In this document: piece after piece, positions 53,630-63,400 of the stretch | Layout: each line of letters starts with the position of its first letter | Numbering within the stretch: the stretch's first letter is position 1 | Translations under genes and position numbers: made by a program | Source of the DNA: Candidatus Fluviicola riflensis | Lineage (GTDB): Bacteria; Bacteroidota; Bacteroidia; Flavobacteriales_D; Crocinitomicaceae | Direction of reading: 5' to 3' | DNA: 64,000 nucleotides | NCBI GenBank assembly: GCA_002243285.1 | Contig: CP022585.1 | Span: 962,001 to 1,026,000, forward strand | The notes under the pieces: model-generated | Databases searched by the model: none | Told to the model about the DNA's origin: nothing | The model's input: only the letters and a program-made list of their open reading frames with translations

Positions 53630-54846
53630 GTGATAAGTTTAGATTGAACCCGTTCTTGCGCTTGCAACCATCCGGGCAGCAGGAAATAATCAGGTAAACG
53701 CTTTTGACTGATAATGGCGTCCACCAAATGATTTCCATAAGAACCACCACCTGCTCGTACCGACAATTGAAAAGTGTATAAACTGCCAATAATTGTTCCT
53801 TTGGCTTCGGTTTCACCGCTGTTGTATATCAAACCACCCACAACCGACTCTTTGTGTAATTCAAGGAAAGGGAGTTTTCGGAAATCGGGGCTTTGTGAAG
53901 TAATGAGAATACCACCGAGCACCTGAGCGTTTTCTTCCAGAATGATGATGCGCCTGGTAAGTTCATTGTGCAGTGGTTGTTCGTTCAGTGCAATGACACT
54001 TGGGTAAAGCAGCTGCACCTCTTTTTCGCAAATTACACGTTCGGAAGCCAGTACTTGAACCGAACCTGTAAAACCGGTTTCGAAGCGCACAACAGGTGCC
54101 ATCAGGATTACATTGGTCAGCTGTGCTTTGGCCGAAACAAAAATCGAATCGAAGGAATGTATGATTGCATTTCCGCGAATGGCTTGTGTGATGACAATCG
54201 GTTCGAGTTGCTGAAAATAAGTAATCCCATTGTGAAAACCGTAGGTACTGTCTTTGGCAATAAAGCGTTGAGGTTTTGTTGCTCCCACCAAATCGGCCGG
54301 AAGCAAGTTTTGCCATTCTTTTTTCAGCGGAGGTAGTCCCAATTCGGCAACTTCTGTACTTCCGAAGATCAATTGGTCGAACGGGTAGTTTTTTCCGGCA
54401 ATATATGCACGTTCCACATTTCCGTTGGGGACAAACGCTTTCCCTTCAACTTTTGTTTCGCCGGTGATTTTTAATCCACCCGAATTGCCCGGCAAATACA
54501 GACACGGCAATTCCGGAGCCTGAATCATACCAACCAATGCGGCACGCCGTTTATTTAGCGGACTTTTATGTGTGGTGGTGCATATCATCGAAAAAGCGCC
54601 CCATTGCTGGTGTTTGACCTCGCTGGTATCGCCTGAAGAATGGATGTATTGTACAGAATCGCCCGGAGGTACTACAAACATGCCATATCGAATGGCTGCG
54701 TAGCTGTCAAATAGTACGTGTTCTTTATTGGTTTGAAGTACTTCAATTTTTTTTTGGGTAGCCGAAATAAAGATAACGCCCGAACAAATGAGTCCGACGA
54801 GAAGTGAAAACACAATGGCGTATGAAAGAGCGGCTGCGCGGATCAT
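53620..54846 (-). CDS. GspK/PilX-like component with beta-helix-like body
   Basis: 408 residues. N-terminal hydrophobic segment AAALSYAIVFSLLVGLICSG without a Glu at +5, as in GspK-type pseudopilins. The body (LKITGETKVEGKAFVPNGNV, ITQAIRGNAIIHSFDSIFVS, GGILITSQSPDFRKLPFLEL) has the short repeated strands of a right-handed beta-helix or bactofilin-like fold, not the all-alpha domain typical of GspK. So it fills the GspK slot in gene order but may be a different fold. Confidence 0.6.
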   Translation of the reverse strand: MIRAAALSYAIVFSLLVGLICSGVIFISATQKKIEVLQTNKEHVLFDSYAAIRYGMFVVPPGDSVQYIHSSGDTSEVKHQQWGAFSMICTTTHKSPLNKRRAALVGMIQAPELPCLYLPGNSGGLKITGETKVEGKAFVPNGNVERAYIAGKNYPFDQLIFGSTEVAELGLPPLKKEWQNLLPADLVGATKPQRFIAKDSTYGFHNGITYFQQLEPIVITQAIRGNAIIHSFDSIFVSAKAQLTNVILMAPVVRFETGFTGSVQVLASERVICEKEVQLLYPSVIALNEQPLHNELTRRIIILEENAQVLGGILITSQSPDFRKLPFLELHKESVVGGLIYNSGETEAKGTIIGSLYTFQLSVRAGGGSYGNHLVDAIISQKRLPDYFLLPGWLQAQERVQSKLITWL

Positions 54847-55736
54847 TCACTTTTGCGTTTAAAAAATCCGGAAGTTTTTTTGGTTGCGCCTTCGCCTGTT
54901 GCGTTACTTGTTTTTGCTGATTTCGGTTCTTTTTTCTTTTTTTTCTTGTCTTCCGGAGATTTTTCGTCGGCCTTGTCCTTTTTGGAAAAGCGTGCTTTTA
55001 AACGTTTAAAGAATCCGGGTTTTTCATCGGTGGAGGTGTTTGCTTCTTCCGTTTTCGGCTTTTTTTCACCCCGGACGCGATCCTTTTTCTCTTTTGGCAC
55101 AACAACTTCGCCGTTCTTGTAATTCTCTACCGATTTCGAACCATCAGCAGCAATTGTTTCCTGTTTTCCGTGAAGCAAGTAATTTTTATAACGGGAAACG
55201 GATTTAACCCGCCCGATTGAATCCATAAGCGTTACCGTTTTGGATGATTTACTGATTTCAATCAGCGTATCGCCGCTTTGTTCAGTTATTTTTTTTCCAT
55301 GAATAACAACGCGCTTTTGTACATCACCTGTTTTGGAATAATAGATTTGCTCTCCTGACTGACGGCCGTTGCTCCAGTATTCGGTTTTGACCAGTTTACC
55401 GTTTTTTTGCCAGTAATTCCATTCACCGTTTTTCAACCCTTTGGTGTAACTTCCTTTTTCGCAGAGTTGTTTGTTAGCATAAAACGACTCGTAAGCGCCA
55501 TGCAGTAATTGTCCGGCACTTCCGCCCTGAGTTCCCAGTACGGTTTGTGATTTGTACCAGTAATAAATTTTCCGGTTATCGTAGTGTTTAATGCCTTTTT
55601 CGTCAGAATCGAGTACGGTAAACGTCATCGATAAACCATCCTGTTTCATGGAATGTTTCAGGGAATAATCTTCGATTTTCTGTGCTGAACAGTGAAGCGA
55701 ACCAATGAATAGGGCGAAATAGATGATGTATCTCAT
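54843..55736 (-). CDS. Exported MORN-repeat protein with basic tail
   Basis: 297 residues, first gene of the operon. Signal peptide IIYFALFIGSLHCSAQ; then MORN-type repeats (LLHGAYESFYANKQLCEKGS, GLKNGEWNYWQKNGKLVKTE, GRQSGEQIYYSKTGDV, LLHGKQETIAADGSKSV). The C-terminal third is Lys/Glu-rich with two copies of a GFFKR motif (KPGFFKRLKARFSKKDKADE and TSGFFKRKSE at the end). MORN-like YwqK-family repeats bind phospholipid or protein. Its place at the head of the operon makes it a possible novel accessory. Confidence 0.72.
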   Translation of the reverse strand: MRYIIYFALFIGSLHCSAQKIEDYSLKHSMKQDGLSMTFTVLDSDEKGIKHYDNRKIYYWYKSQTVLGTQGGSAGQLLHGAYESFYANKQLCEKGSYTKGLKNGEWNYWQKNGKLVKTEYWSNGRQSGEQIYYSKTGDVQKRVVIHGKKITEQSGDTLIEISKSSKTVTLMDSIGRVKSVSRYKNYLLHGKQETIAADGSKSVENYKNGEVVVPKEKKDRVRGEKKPKTEEANTSTDEKPGFFKRLKARFSKKDKADEKSPEDKKKKKKEPKSAKTSNATGEGATKKTSGFFKRKSE

Positions 55737-55755
55737 GCAAAAAATTGTAATGTAA

Positions 55756-55763
55756 CAAATGTA
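55756..55763 (-). promoter_or_regulatory. -7 promoter box of the T2SS-like operon
   Basis: Reverse strand TACATTTG, matching TAnnTTTG, 20 bases before the ATG at 55736. No second good candidate is seen in the operon, so the thirteen genes probably come from this promoter. Confidence 0.6.
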
Positions 55764-56005
55764 GTAAAAAGTAGTTAGTTGTACTTGGGTCGAATAATGA
55801 GATCTGCCATTTTAACAAAGTTGACAATATTTTTTTTAAAAGTAAGTTATAACGTAAGAAAAAACTAGTTCAAATGATAATCCTGGATCATGCTTAGAAA
55901 ATTAATTTTATCCTTAATTATTGTTTTTCAATTAGTTGGCAGTTTTTCTTTTTATCGAAATGTTAAATGTTAAAATTGACTTCATAAAATTTAAAAATTC
56001 TTTTT

Positions 56006-56013
56006 TACTTTCG
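56006..56013 (+). promoter_or_regulatory. Promoter-like TACTTTCG box with overlapping palindrome
   Basis: TACTTTCG, one base from TAnnTTTG, 34 bases before the ATG at 56047. It lies within TTTACTT TCG AAGTAAA (7-base arms), which could be an operator. The 55737-56046 gap is AT-rich and holds no gene. Confidence 0.45.
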
Positions 56014-56046
56014 AAGTAAAATTAGTTAGAAACATCACCTGAATTC

Positions 56047-56463
56047 ATGAAAAAGTCACTATTCTTATTCATCCTCGGACTTCACTTTGCATTTTCGTCA
56101 TCAGCACAAGGATTTTCCATCGATACGAATTTTTACACACCAAATTCCTCGTCAGGATTTGATTTTCATTTCACAGGGAATGCTGTATTTAATGATTCAC
56201 TGAAAGTCTATTATACGGTAGTAACGAATGATAGTATTCCTCAATTGTTGTTTTCAGATTCTGTAGACTTTACAGCTTCAACCGTTGTTTATCCGTCGAG
56301 TTTTAGCTACAATCCTGCTGATTCAACTATGCAAATTAATTTGGGGACCTATCCTGATAAAGAGTTGATTTTGCAATTGTATTCTATCCAATCAGGAGAA
56401 ATCAAAGAAAGTATTTTCGTGAACATCCACAACCTTGAAACCGTTTTAGAAGATGAAGAATAG
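56047..56463 (+). CDS. Small exported protein
   Basis: 138 residues, with a signal peptide (SLFLFILGLHFAFSSSAQ). The mature part is a single beta-sandwich-like domain (FNDSLKVYYTVVTNDSIPQL and similar) ending in an acidic tail. It opens the plus-strand operon and overlaps the next gene by 11 bases. No family recognised. Confidence 0.65.
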   Translation: MKKSLFLFILGLHFAFSSSAQGFSIDTNFYTPNSSSGFDFHFTGNAVFNDSLKVYYTVVTNDSIPQLLFSDSVDFTASTVVYPSSFSYNPADSTMQINLGTYPDKELILQLYSIQSGEIKESIFVNIHNLETVLEDEE

Positions 56464-59356
56464 CCTAATCCACCGATCGATTCAATTCTTTTTTGGGATT
56501 GTTGTCTTGTTTTTTGTTTCAGCACCGCTCAATGCACAGACTGTGACCGGGACAGTTTCAACGCGGATTTTACACAATGCGACCACAACTGCTAATTCAA
56601 AACTGACTTATTTAGTGGTTTTGTCAAATGGTTGGAAACCGGGGATATCTGTTATTACAAGCGTTGTTTTGAAAGATTTAACTACAGGAATTAATAGCTA
56701 TTCTACTGGAACGGGTTATAGCTCTTATGACGATTATGGGACGCTTCCATCATCTTTCGCTCCAGGTAGTTATGAGTTGAAAATTATATTGACAACAACC
56801 AATAGCAGTGGTAAGTCAGTTTCGGTAACGGCTATTGAGAATGTATGGATCGGCAACAAAGTCTATTGGGAAAACTGTTTTGATATGGAATCCGGCGTGA
56901 GTCAATATTCTGTGAAACGCAGCAAAGCGACCGCTGGTCAGACCTATAGTTATGTGCAGTCGTTCAATAGCCTGGCTGCAAGCACTCTCGGATGGGTGGA
57001 GATGTCAAAATTAAACAGTAACATGAACGATAGTCGTGTATACTGGATTCTTGAACCAATGTCAAATCCGCGATCATTTACCCCAACCGACAACTTGACG
57101 CATGTTGAATTTTACAGGAACGGTTCAGGTGTTTCAGGAATTAAAGTACGCTATAAACTAACCGGTGGCACCTACCGTGATTCTATTATTCCGGGTATAG
57201 CAGCAACAGATAAGGTGCGTTTTCAGCGCAACGCCAACGGAACGGCGATTCTTCAAATCAATAACTCACTGACAACGAAATTTTCGTTTCCTTCCACCAT
57301 TACAGGAGCATTAAAAATTACTGTCTTAGGAAAGCAACTGAATGATCAGGTGGATCAAATTGCCACTTCCTATGGTTATCCGAGCAGTAATTATCCTATC
57401 TCAACCCGTTTTCATGCGAACAACACCGAGAACACCAATATGGGAACAATTACAACCATAATCACTCCCTTGTCAGGATTTACATCACCGTACAACTATT
57501 TCGTTACTGCTTCACCAATGGATGATATGAAATCCATTTACAAGTACTTGAAAGATTCTATTTATACAGGAGGTGTTGATAGCACAACTTTCTTCAGAGG
57601 ATCAACCAGTTCAACCACACTTGCTTCACCCTTGTTGCCTTCCGGAAGTTATTATGCCAATGTGTTTGACAGTAAAGGCGTGCGGATGTTTACGAATAAA
57701 CAAGAACTGATGCCGGCTTATGTTTATGGAGAAAGAAATCTGTTTGAAAACTCCTACAATGAATTTTTGAGCACGTCACCGAATTCTTACATAACGTTGA
57801 ATACCTATGTAACGGAAGAGGATAGAGGTTCATTGGTTTATCATCTGACAGATATCTCCTCAGATCAGTCGTTTGGAGTATTGGGTGAGAACTCAACCAT
57901 AAGTGGTGGTGGAAAAACATATTCCAACATCGTTTACGGTTTTTCAGTAAGTGGCAGCCAATTGACTCCTGTTGTAAATGGAGTATTAGGTACTCCGGTA
58001 ACAGTTTCGGTTAATGTACCGATTGAATTGGTGTTTGCAGATGGAATCGTTTCTTTTCGTTACAATGGAACAGAATTAAAAACAGAAGCCTTGCCAAGTA
58101 CGTTTACTTACAAATCCGGAGCGTATATTAAAAGTTGGGGGGTGCTGGTTTCGATAAATCCTGTAAACCTTCGGTTTAGGCCTTATAAGATTACAACAAA
58201 AGTGGAGAACAATACTTGTAGTACTACTACGGCAAAGCTTACAATTAATTACACGGGTTTGCATGGGGCAAGTGTAACCAGTCCTAGTTTTGCACTTAAA
58301 GACATTACAACTGCTACCGTAACAACTTACGATGCTTCTGTTGCAAATGGTGAAGTGTACGCTACACTTCCGGTTGGCGTATATTCGCTAGAGGGAAGTA
58401 TGACTGTTGGGGGAGTTTCCTACACTGGTATCAAAACCATTATTTATGTCGGATCAAAACTAAATTGGGATCCTTATGTGAATATTCAATCCTGGACCGG
58501 GAGTCCACCCAATACGAATACGGTTATTGCAACTTCAAGTGTAACTGTAGCAAGTGCAGCGAAAGCGATATCAACTAATATTCTTGCACCAAATACTGCC
58601 GGTTGGGTGGCTTTCCAGCCACGATTATTCGGTAATTTTCCTTCTTCAAGGCGAATGTCTTTTTCTGCGAGTGAAGGGCCTTTAATGGGATATCCACAGG
58701 GGTATAATTCCTCCATGCCCGTTTGTCACTATTATGGTGGAATAGTTGTCACTTGCAAAACAGTTGTTTCATCGGGAGGGTCACAGGTTGCTATTGTCCC
58801 ATCCTACAATTTTTTCAAGCCGATGTTAATTGTACGAACTTCTGGTGGTGTAGTTAATTTCAGACAAGGCGATATTACACTGGTAAGTGTGACAAACTTC
58901 CATCCGGGCAGATGGAAACCTGATTTTTATTCAAACATACCTAGTGCAGGTACGATGGATGTGATAGGTAGTTTTCAGTGTGTTGACTATTCTGCAACCA
59001 ATTATGCAAAACTGAAATATGATCTTGATGGGTATTATCAAGTCATGAAAAATGGTAAAATAAACTTTGTGTTTAACCAGGAATATGATGCCCAGAGTCA
59101 ACTGAAGTTTAATATTTACAACGATAATGATGTATTGATTAAAACGCACAATGACTATCCGAATGTTGCCGTCACAAATGGTGAAAACTATATTTCATTA
59201 GATGTTACAGGAACGAGTACATGTATTGGTGTCGGGATGTTCTATCTGGAGGTCATCAATGATAAAAAAGAGAAATTCTATTTACGTTTTTACAACGATT
59301 ATACCGGATGTGTCATTCAAGGCATTATCCCTCCGGGAGGAATAACACCACCTTAA
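56453..59356 (+). CDS. Large exported protein with repeated domains
   Basis: 967 residues. Signal peptide FFGIVVLFFVSAPLNAQ. Three related units of about 300 residues can be traced, each with a beta-sandwich (KLTYLVVLSNGWKPGISVIT; TAKLTINYTGLHGASVTSPS), a segment like GSYELKIILTTTNSSGKSVS, then VWIGNKVYWENC or IYVGSKLNWDPY. The C-terminus ends PPGGITPP with no T9SS sorting domain visible. It may be a surface adhesin or a partner of the giant protein downstream. Function unknown. Confidence 0.7.
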   Translation: MKNSLIHRSIQFFFGIVVLFFVSAPLNAQTVTGTVSTRILHNATTTANSKLTYLVVLSNGWKPGISVITSVVLKDLTTGINSYSTGTGYSSYDDYGTLPSSFAPGSYELKIILTTTNSSGKSVSVTAIENVWIGNKVYWENCFDMESGVSQYSVKRSKATAGQTYSYVQSFNSLAASTLGWVEMSKLNSNMNDSRVYWILEPMSNPRSFTPTDNLTHVEFYRNGSGVSGIKVRYKLTGGTYRDSIIPGIAATDKVRFQRNANGTAILQINNSLTTKFSFPSTITGALKITVLGKQLNDQVDQIATSYGYPSSNYPISTRFHANNTENTNMGTITTIITPLSGFTSPYNYFVTASPMDDMKSIYKYLKDSIYTGGVDSTTFFRGSTSSTTLASPLLPSGSYYANVFDSKGVRMFTNKQELMPAYVYGERNLFENSYNEFLSTSPNSYITLNTYVTEEDRGSLVYHLTDISSDQSFGVLGENSTISGGGKTYSNIVYGFSVSGSQLTPVVNGVLGTPVTVSVNVPIELVFADGIVSFRYNGTELKTEALPSTFTYKSGAYIKSWGVLVSINPVNLRFRPYKITTKVENNTCSTTTAKLTINYTGLHGASVTSPSFALKDITTATVTTYDASVANGEVYATLPVGVYSLEGSMTVGGVSYTGIKTIIYVGSKLNWDPYVNIQSWTGSPPNTNTVIATSSVTVASAAKAISTNILAPNTAGWVAFQPRLFGNFPSSRRMSFSASEGPLMGYPQGYNSSMPVCHYYGGIVVTCKTVVSSGGSQVAIVPSYNFFKPMLIVRTSGGVVNFRQGDITLVSVTNFHPGRWKPDFYSNIPSAGTMDVIGSFQCVDYSATNYAKLKYDLDGYYQVMKNGKINFVFNQEYDAQSQLKFNIYNDNDVLIKTHNDYPNVAVTNGENYISLDVTGTSTCIGVGMFYLEVINDKKEKFYLRFYNDYTGCVIQGIIPPGGITPP

Positions 59357-59402
59357 CCAGTTAAATCATAATTTACTTATTTACATATATTGAATAATCA
59401 TC

Positions 59403-59912
59403 ATGAATAAAAAAACGTTTTTAGCAATTCTTTCATTGGTAGTAATCGCAAATCTGGTACTATCCACGTTGACCTATTTCAATCAAAAGAACATTGCTTT
59501 TTTCGATTACAATGAGGTATACAATGATTCTAAATTAAAGAAAGAATTAGAGGGTGATTTACAAAAAGTTGTGAGTAATCGAAAAGGTCAATTGGATAGT
59601 TTGCAATTGGAATTGTCGTTTTTGTCTCAAACCATTGAGTCGGGGACAGGAACCCCGGATCAGTTAAATAAGTTCGAGGATATGAAAGAGCGCTTTTTGA
59701 CACTTCAAAATCGCTACGAAGAAGAAAATATCCGTTTGAAAGAAACCTATTTCACCCAGATTCGCACAAATATAAATGACATGGCTAAGCTGTATGCGGA
59801 AAAAAACGGATATCAGTATTTATTCGCTGCTGTTGGTGACGGGTCATTGATGTATGGTGCTGAAACAGAAGATGTAACAAAGGATTTTAAAGCCTATTTG
59901 GATAAGCAATAA
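59403..59912 (+). CDS. OmpH/Skp-like periplasmic chaperone
   Basis: 169 residues. Signal/anchor FLAILSLVVIANLVLSTLTY, then IAFFDYNEVYNDSKLKKELE and a long coiled coil (NRKGQLDSLQLELSFLSQTI through RFLTLQNRYEEENIRLKETY), then an OmpH-like end (AEKNGYQYLFAAVGDGSLMY). Skp holds unfolded outer-membrane or exported proteins. It is the third gene of the operon, just before a lipoprotein and a giant exported protein, consistent with a dedicated chaperone. The start of the next gene overlaps its stop (TAATG). Confidence 0.85.
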   Translation: MNKKTFLAILSLVVIANLVLSTLTYFNQKNIAFFDYNEVYNDSKLKKELEGDLQKVVSNRKGQLDSLQLELSFLSQTIESGTGTPDQLNKFEDMKERFLTLQNRYEEENIRLKETYFTQIRTNINDMAKLYAEKNGYQYLFAAVGDGSLMYGAETEDVTKDFKAYLDKQ

Positions 59913-60445
59913 TGAGATTCGTATTATTCATATTACCCCTTTTTATTGTTGCCTGCAGTGCAGGAACGGATTCTTTTACTTCGGAAAAAGAGTTTGAGGA
60001 TTTCCTTAATGATCCGGATAATGGACACATTGTGTCTGTCGAAACCAATGATATGATTGTGGAGGGAAAACTAACCCCACCGATTAAAGGAGATAAAGAA
60101 CCCCAGATTAGTGTACAGGTTCGCATCAATCGTCAGGATGGTGGAGCTGTTTTGGATTTTGGAGGAGCTACCAAATCAGAGGTGTTAGAAAAAGAAGGAT
60201 ACCTGTCGTTTGAATTGATGGGGGATGTGTATCTGGAAAATAGCGGACAAATAATTCCTTGTTCATTTCACCATTACGAACGGAATTACGGTTTAAAACC
60301 TTCGGTGGATATGTTTTTCCATTTTAAGGCATTTCAACCGACAGAAGATGTGATATTCGTTTACCGCGATCAATTATTCAACCAGGGATTGATCCGATTA
60401 AAGTTTGATAAAGATTTATTTAAAGTGTGCCATGTTCAACAATAA
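59912..60445 (+). CDS. Lipoprotein of unknown function
   Basis: 177 residues. The lipobox is LFIVACSAG, with an acylated Cys at about 15. The mature part begins with an acidic segment (SEKEFEDFLNDPDNG) and includes a beta domain (ISVQVRINRQDGGAVLDFGG, KEGYLSFELMGDVYLENSGQ). It has no recognised family. It overlaps the giant gene downstream by 14 bases and so is in the same operon. Confidence 0.75.
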   Translation: MRFVLFILPLFIVACSAGTDSFTSEKEFEDFLNDPDNGHIVSVETNDMIVEGKLTPPIKGDKEPQISVQVRINRQDGGAVLDFGGATKSEVLEKEGYLSFELMGDVYLENSGQIIPCSFHHYERNYGLKPSVDMFFHFKAFQPTEDVIFVYRDQLFNQGLIRLKFDKDLFKVCHVQQ

Positions 60446-63400
60446 AGGTTATATCGTCAAATTGCGCGCAAGCCGCACGCTCAAAGGAATTGCAACGCTT
60501 TTGTTGCTGAGTTTGGTTTTTGAAATCGTTCAGCCGAGCGTTTCCCTGGCTTTAACAGAAGGTCCTTCGCAACCCGAAGTACAATCGTTTGAACCAATTG
60601 GGACCACGCAAATGGTAGACTTATTTACCGGCGATTTCAATTACAACATTCCCTTGTTTAATTTACCTGGCCCGAATGGTGGTTATCCCGTAAATCTCTC
60701 TTATCACGCTGGAGTTTCTGCCGATGACGAAGCCTCTTGGGTAGGTCTCGGCTGGAACATCAATGCCGGTAGTTTGGTGCGCAATATGCGCGGTTTACCC
60801 GATGAGTTTATGAGTGAACCAATGCCTGATGCTATTGGTGATGAACAACTAAATGCCGATATCAACGCCAAAGCCGATCACGATTACCTTGAGGTAAAAC
60901 AAGACATGAAACAAAACATGACACTTGGGATTCGCGGAAGTAAGAAATGGGAGCTCGGTGGGGCTGACTTAGCACCGGATCAGTTTAGTTTAGGTGCTTC
61001 TATTTATTACAATAACTACCGCGGTTTGGGAGCTTCGCTTTCTCCTAGTATCGGTTGGGAAGGTGAAAGTGTTTCCGGTGGACTTGGTCTTTCAATGGAC
61101 TCAGAAAACGGGTTGGGTGTTTCTGCTAATTTGGGGTTGAAAGATGTTCATCGAGGTGCTGAAAGGACAAGAAGTTTATCTGTTACGTTTGATGGGAACT
61201 TATCTGTTGATTATTCGTTGAGAATGGATAAAGTTCGTTATGTAGAAAAAGAAAATCCTGTAATCGGTGAAGCGCGTTTTGATACCAAACTATTATCAGG
61301 AAATTACGGTTCTTCCTTCACTTTCGCCCGGGCTTCATTTAGTCCTTCTCTTGGTTTTCGGATGATTAATTGGAATTTTTCAGGATCATTGTCAGCCGGT
61401 CCAAGTATATCAGGATTTTACAGTGGAACATCTGTCGGTGTCTTTTTTAACACACAAGATTATGACAACCGCGAGAAAAACGGACGCAAGCACTTGGTGC
61501 AAGGGTATGACCGCTCCGGTTACGGAGGTAACGAGTATTATGCACGTGATTTTTCCCGGGAAAAAGACGGTGCTATTACTGTCGGTTCTCAATTCTTACC
61601 GCATGCTAATTATACCTACGATACTTATAGTTCTACCGGACAAGGATTGAGCGGGTATTTCCGACCACGAAGAAACGATGTTGGACGTGTATACGACCCG
61701 AAGATGAAAAACGAAACGTTTGGAGGAAGTATTTCTTTTGAAGCAGGCTCTGGGAAAGCAGGAATAGATGGAGGTTTAAACGTAGGTTGGAACAGTCAGG
61801 GCCCCTGGAACGGTGGTAGTGAGAAAAATGATCTCGATTACGATTTCTCCAACCCAAGACCAATCAGTAGCTCTACTTATGCAGACGAAAACCTGTACTA
61901 TGCCGCTCATGGTGAACAAACCATCCTTGAAAGTTCAGACATCGATTATATGATGGGACTTGACCTGGCTGATCTGAAATTCGCTAATAAAGGAGTAGAC
62001 GGTGCTTATCTGGGTAAACGTAAATTACGCCCCCAGGAAAATGATTCCCGTTACAACAGTAAAAAAGCAACACCTGGTTCCGGAAACGAACAAACGCATC
62101 GCAATAAACGTAATACGATGATCCATAATCTTCGAAACAAGGAAGTGGATAATTTGGGGGAATTCAATATTAAGTATTACGAATGGTCTGGTAGTTTAGA
62201 CCTTTCAGAAGCCCCGGCCCAATCGCTTAATCGTGATACGCGAAACGGTGTCATTATAGACGAGCATTACGCAGGATTTAAGGTCTTGAACGAGGAAGGC
62301 GCTTATTATGTATACGGACTTCCCGCTTACAACAATAAGGAAGTCGATAATTTGTTTTCGACACATGAGGCGGACGTTGAGACCTCAGGAAATAAACAAT
62401 TTGAAGATATTGGAATTGATAATAGTGAGGTTGACTATAAAAATTACGCTAAAGGCCACCAGTTTATTAATAAAACGACCAAATCACCTTATGCACACTC
62501 CTATTTATTGACTTCCGTTCAAGGAGCCGATTATGTTGATTTATTGAATGATGGTCCAACCAATGATGATTTGGGGTATTGGGTGAAATTTGACTATGTG
62601 CGTGCCAACGACAGTTACAAATGGCGTGCGCCGTATGATAACAGTAAAGCTTTTTTCAGTAGAGGTGCGGCCTATACCAATGAAGATGATAAAGCTTCTT
62701 ATCAATATGGTGAAAAGGAAATCTGGTACATGGGTCGTATGGAAACCAAAACGCATATTGCCATTTTTAAATTGCTTCCGCGACAAGATATGATTGAGGC
62801 TTCTGCTGAAATGGCTGAATCTCCTGACACTGATTTAAGTAATCAGGATAAAGGGTTATACGTTGATAAAATTGTGGTATACGAGAAAAAGGCGTTTTTA
62901 CAAAACGGCGAATCGGCAAGACCGTTGCAGGAAGTTCATTTCGACTACGATTATCAGTTATGTAAAGAAACACCCAATTCTACAGCGTCAACCAAAGGTA
63001 AATTGACACTTAAAAATGTATGGTTCACCAGCAATGGCTCAACCAGGGGAGCTTTAAATAAGTACACTTTTGACTATACTACTCCTGATTTCCCATCTGA
63101 GTACGTAAACCCCAATTTTGTGCAGGGAGCGTATGATTCCTGGGGCAATTACAGACCACGAATCGCCAACAAACACGAACATGCTACCCACTTTCCGTAT
63201 GTGAACCAATTTAACCAGGATTGGGATACTGATGATACCTGGGAACCGGGATATGGTAATAACCTGCAGAATCAGGCGGCAAAAGATCTCACAAAAACCA
63301 CGCAGGATGCAATGGCATCGGCTTGGTGTCTGAGGAAAATCACACTGCCGTCGGGTGGCCAAATCAATATCAATTATGAATCAGATGATTACGGTTATGT

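Noticed and set aside
44309..55736. Type IV pilus with retraction
   Set aside because: No PilT-type ATPase was found and the pseudopilins look GspG/I/J-like; a pilus is not excluded but T2SS-like is the better reading.
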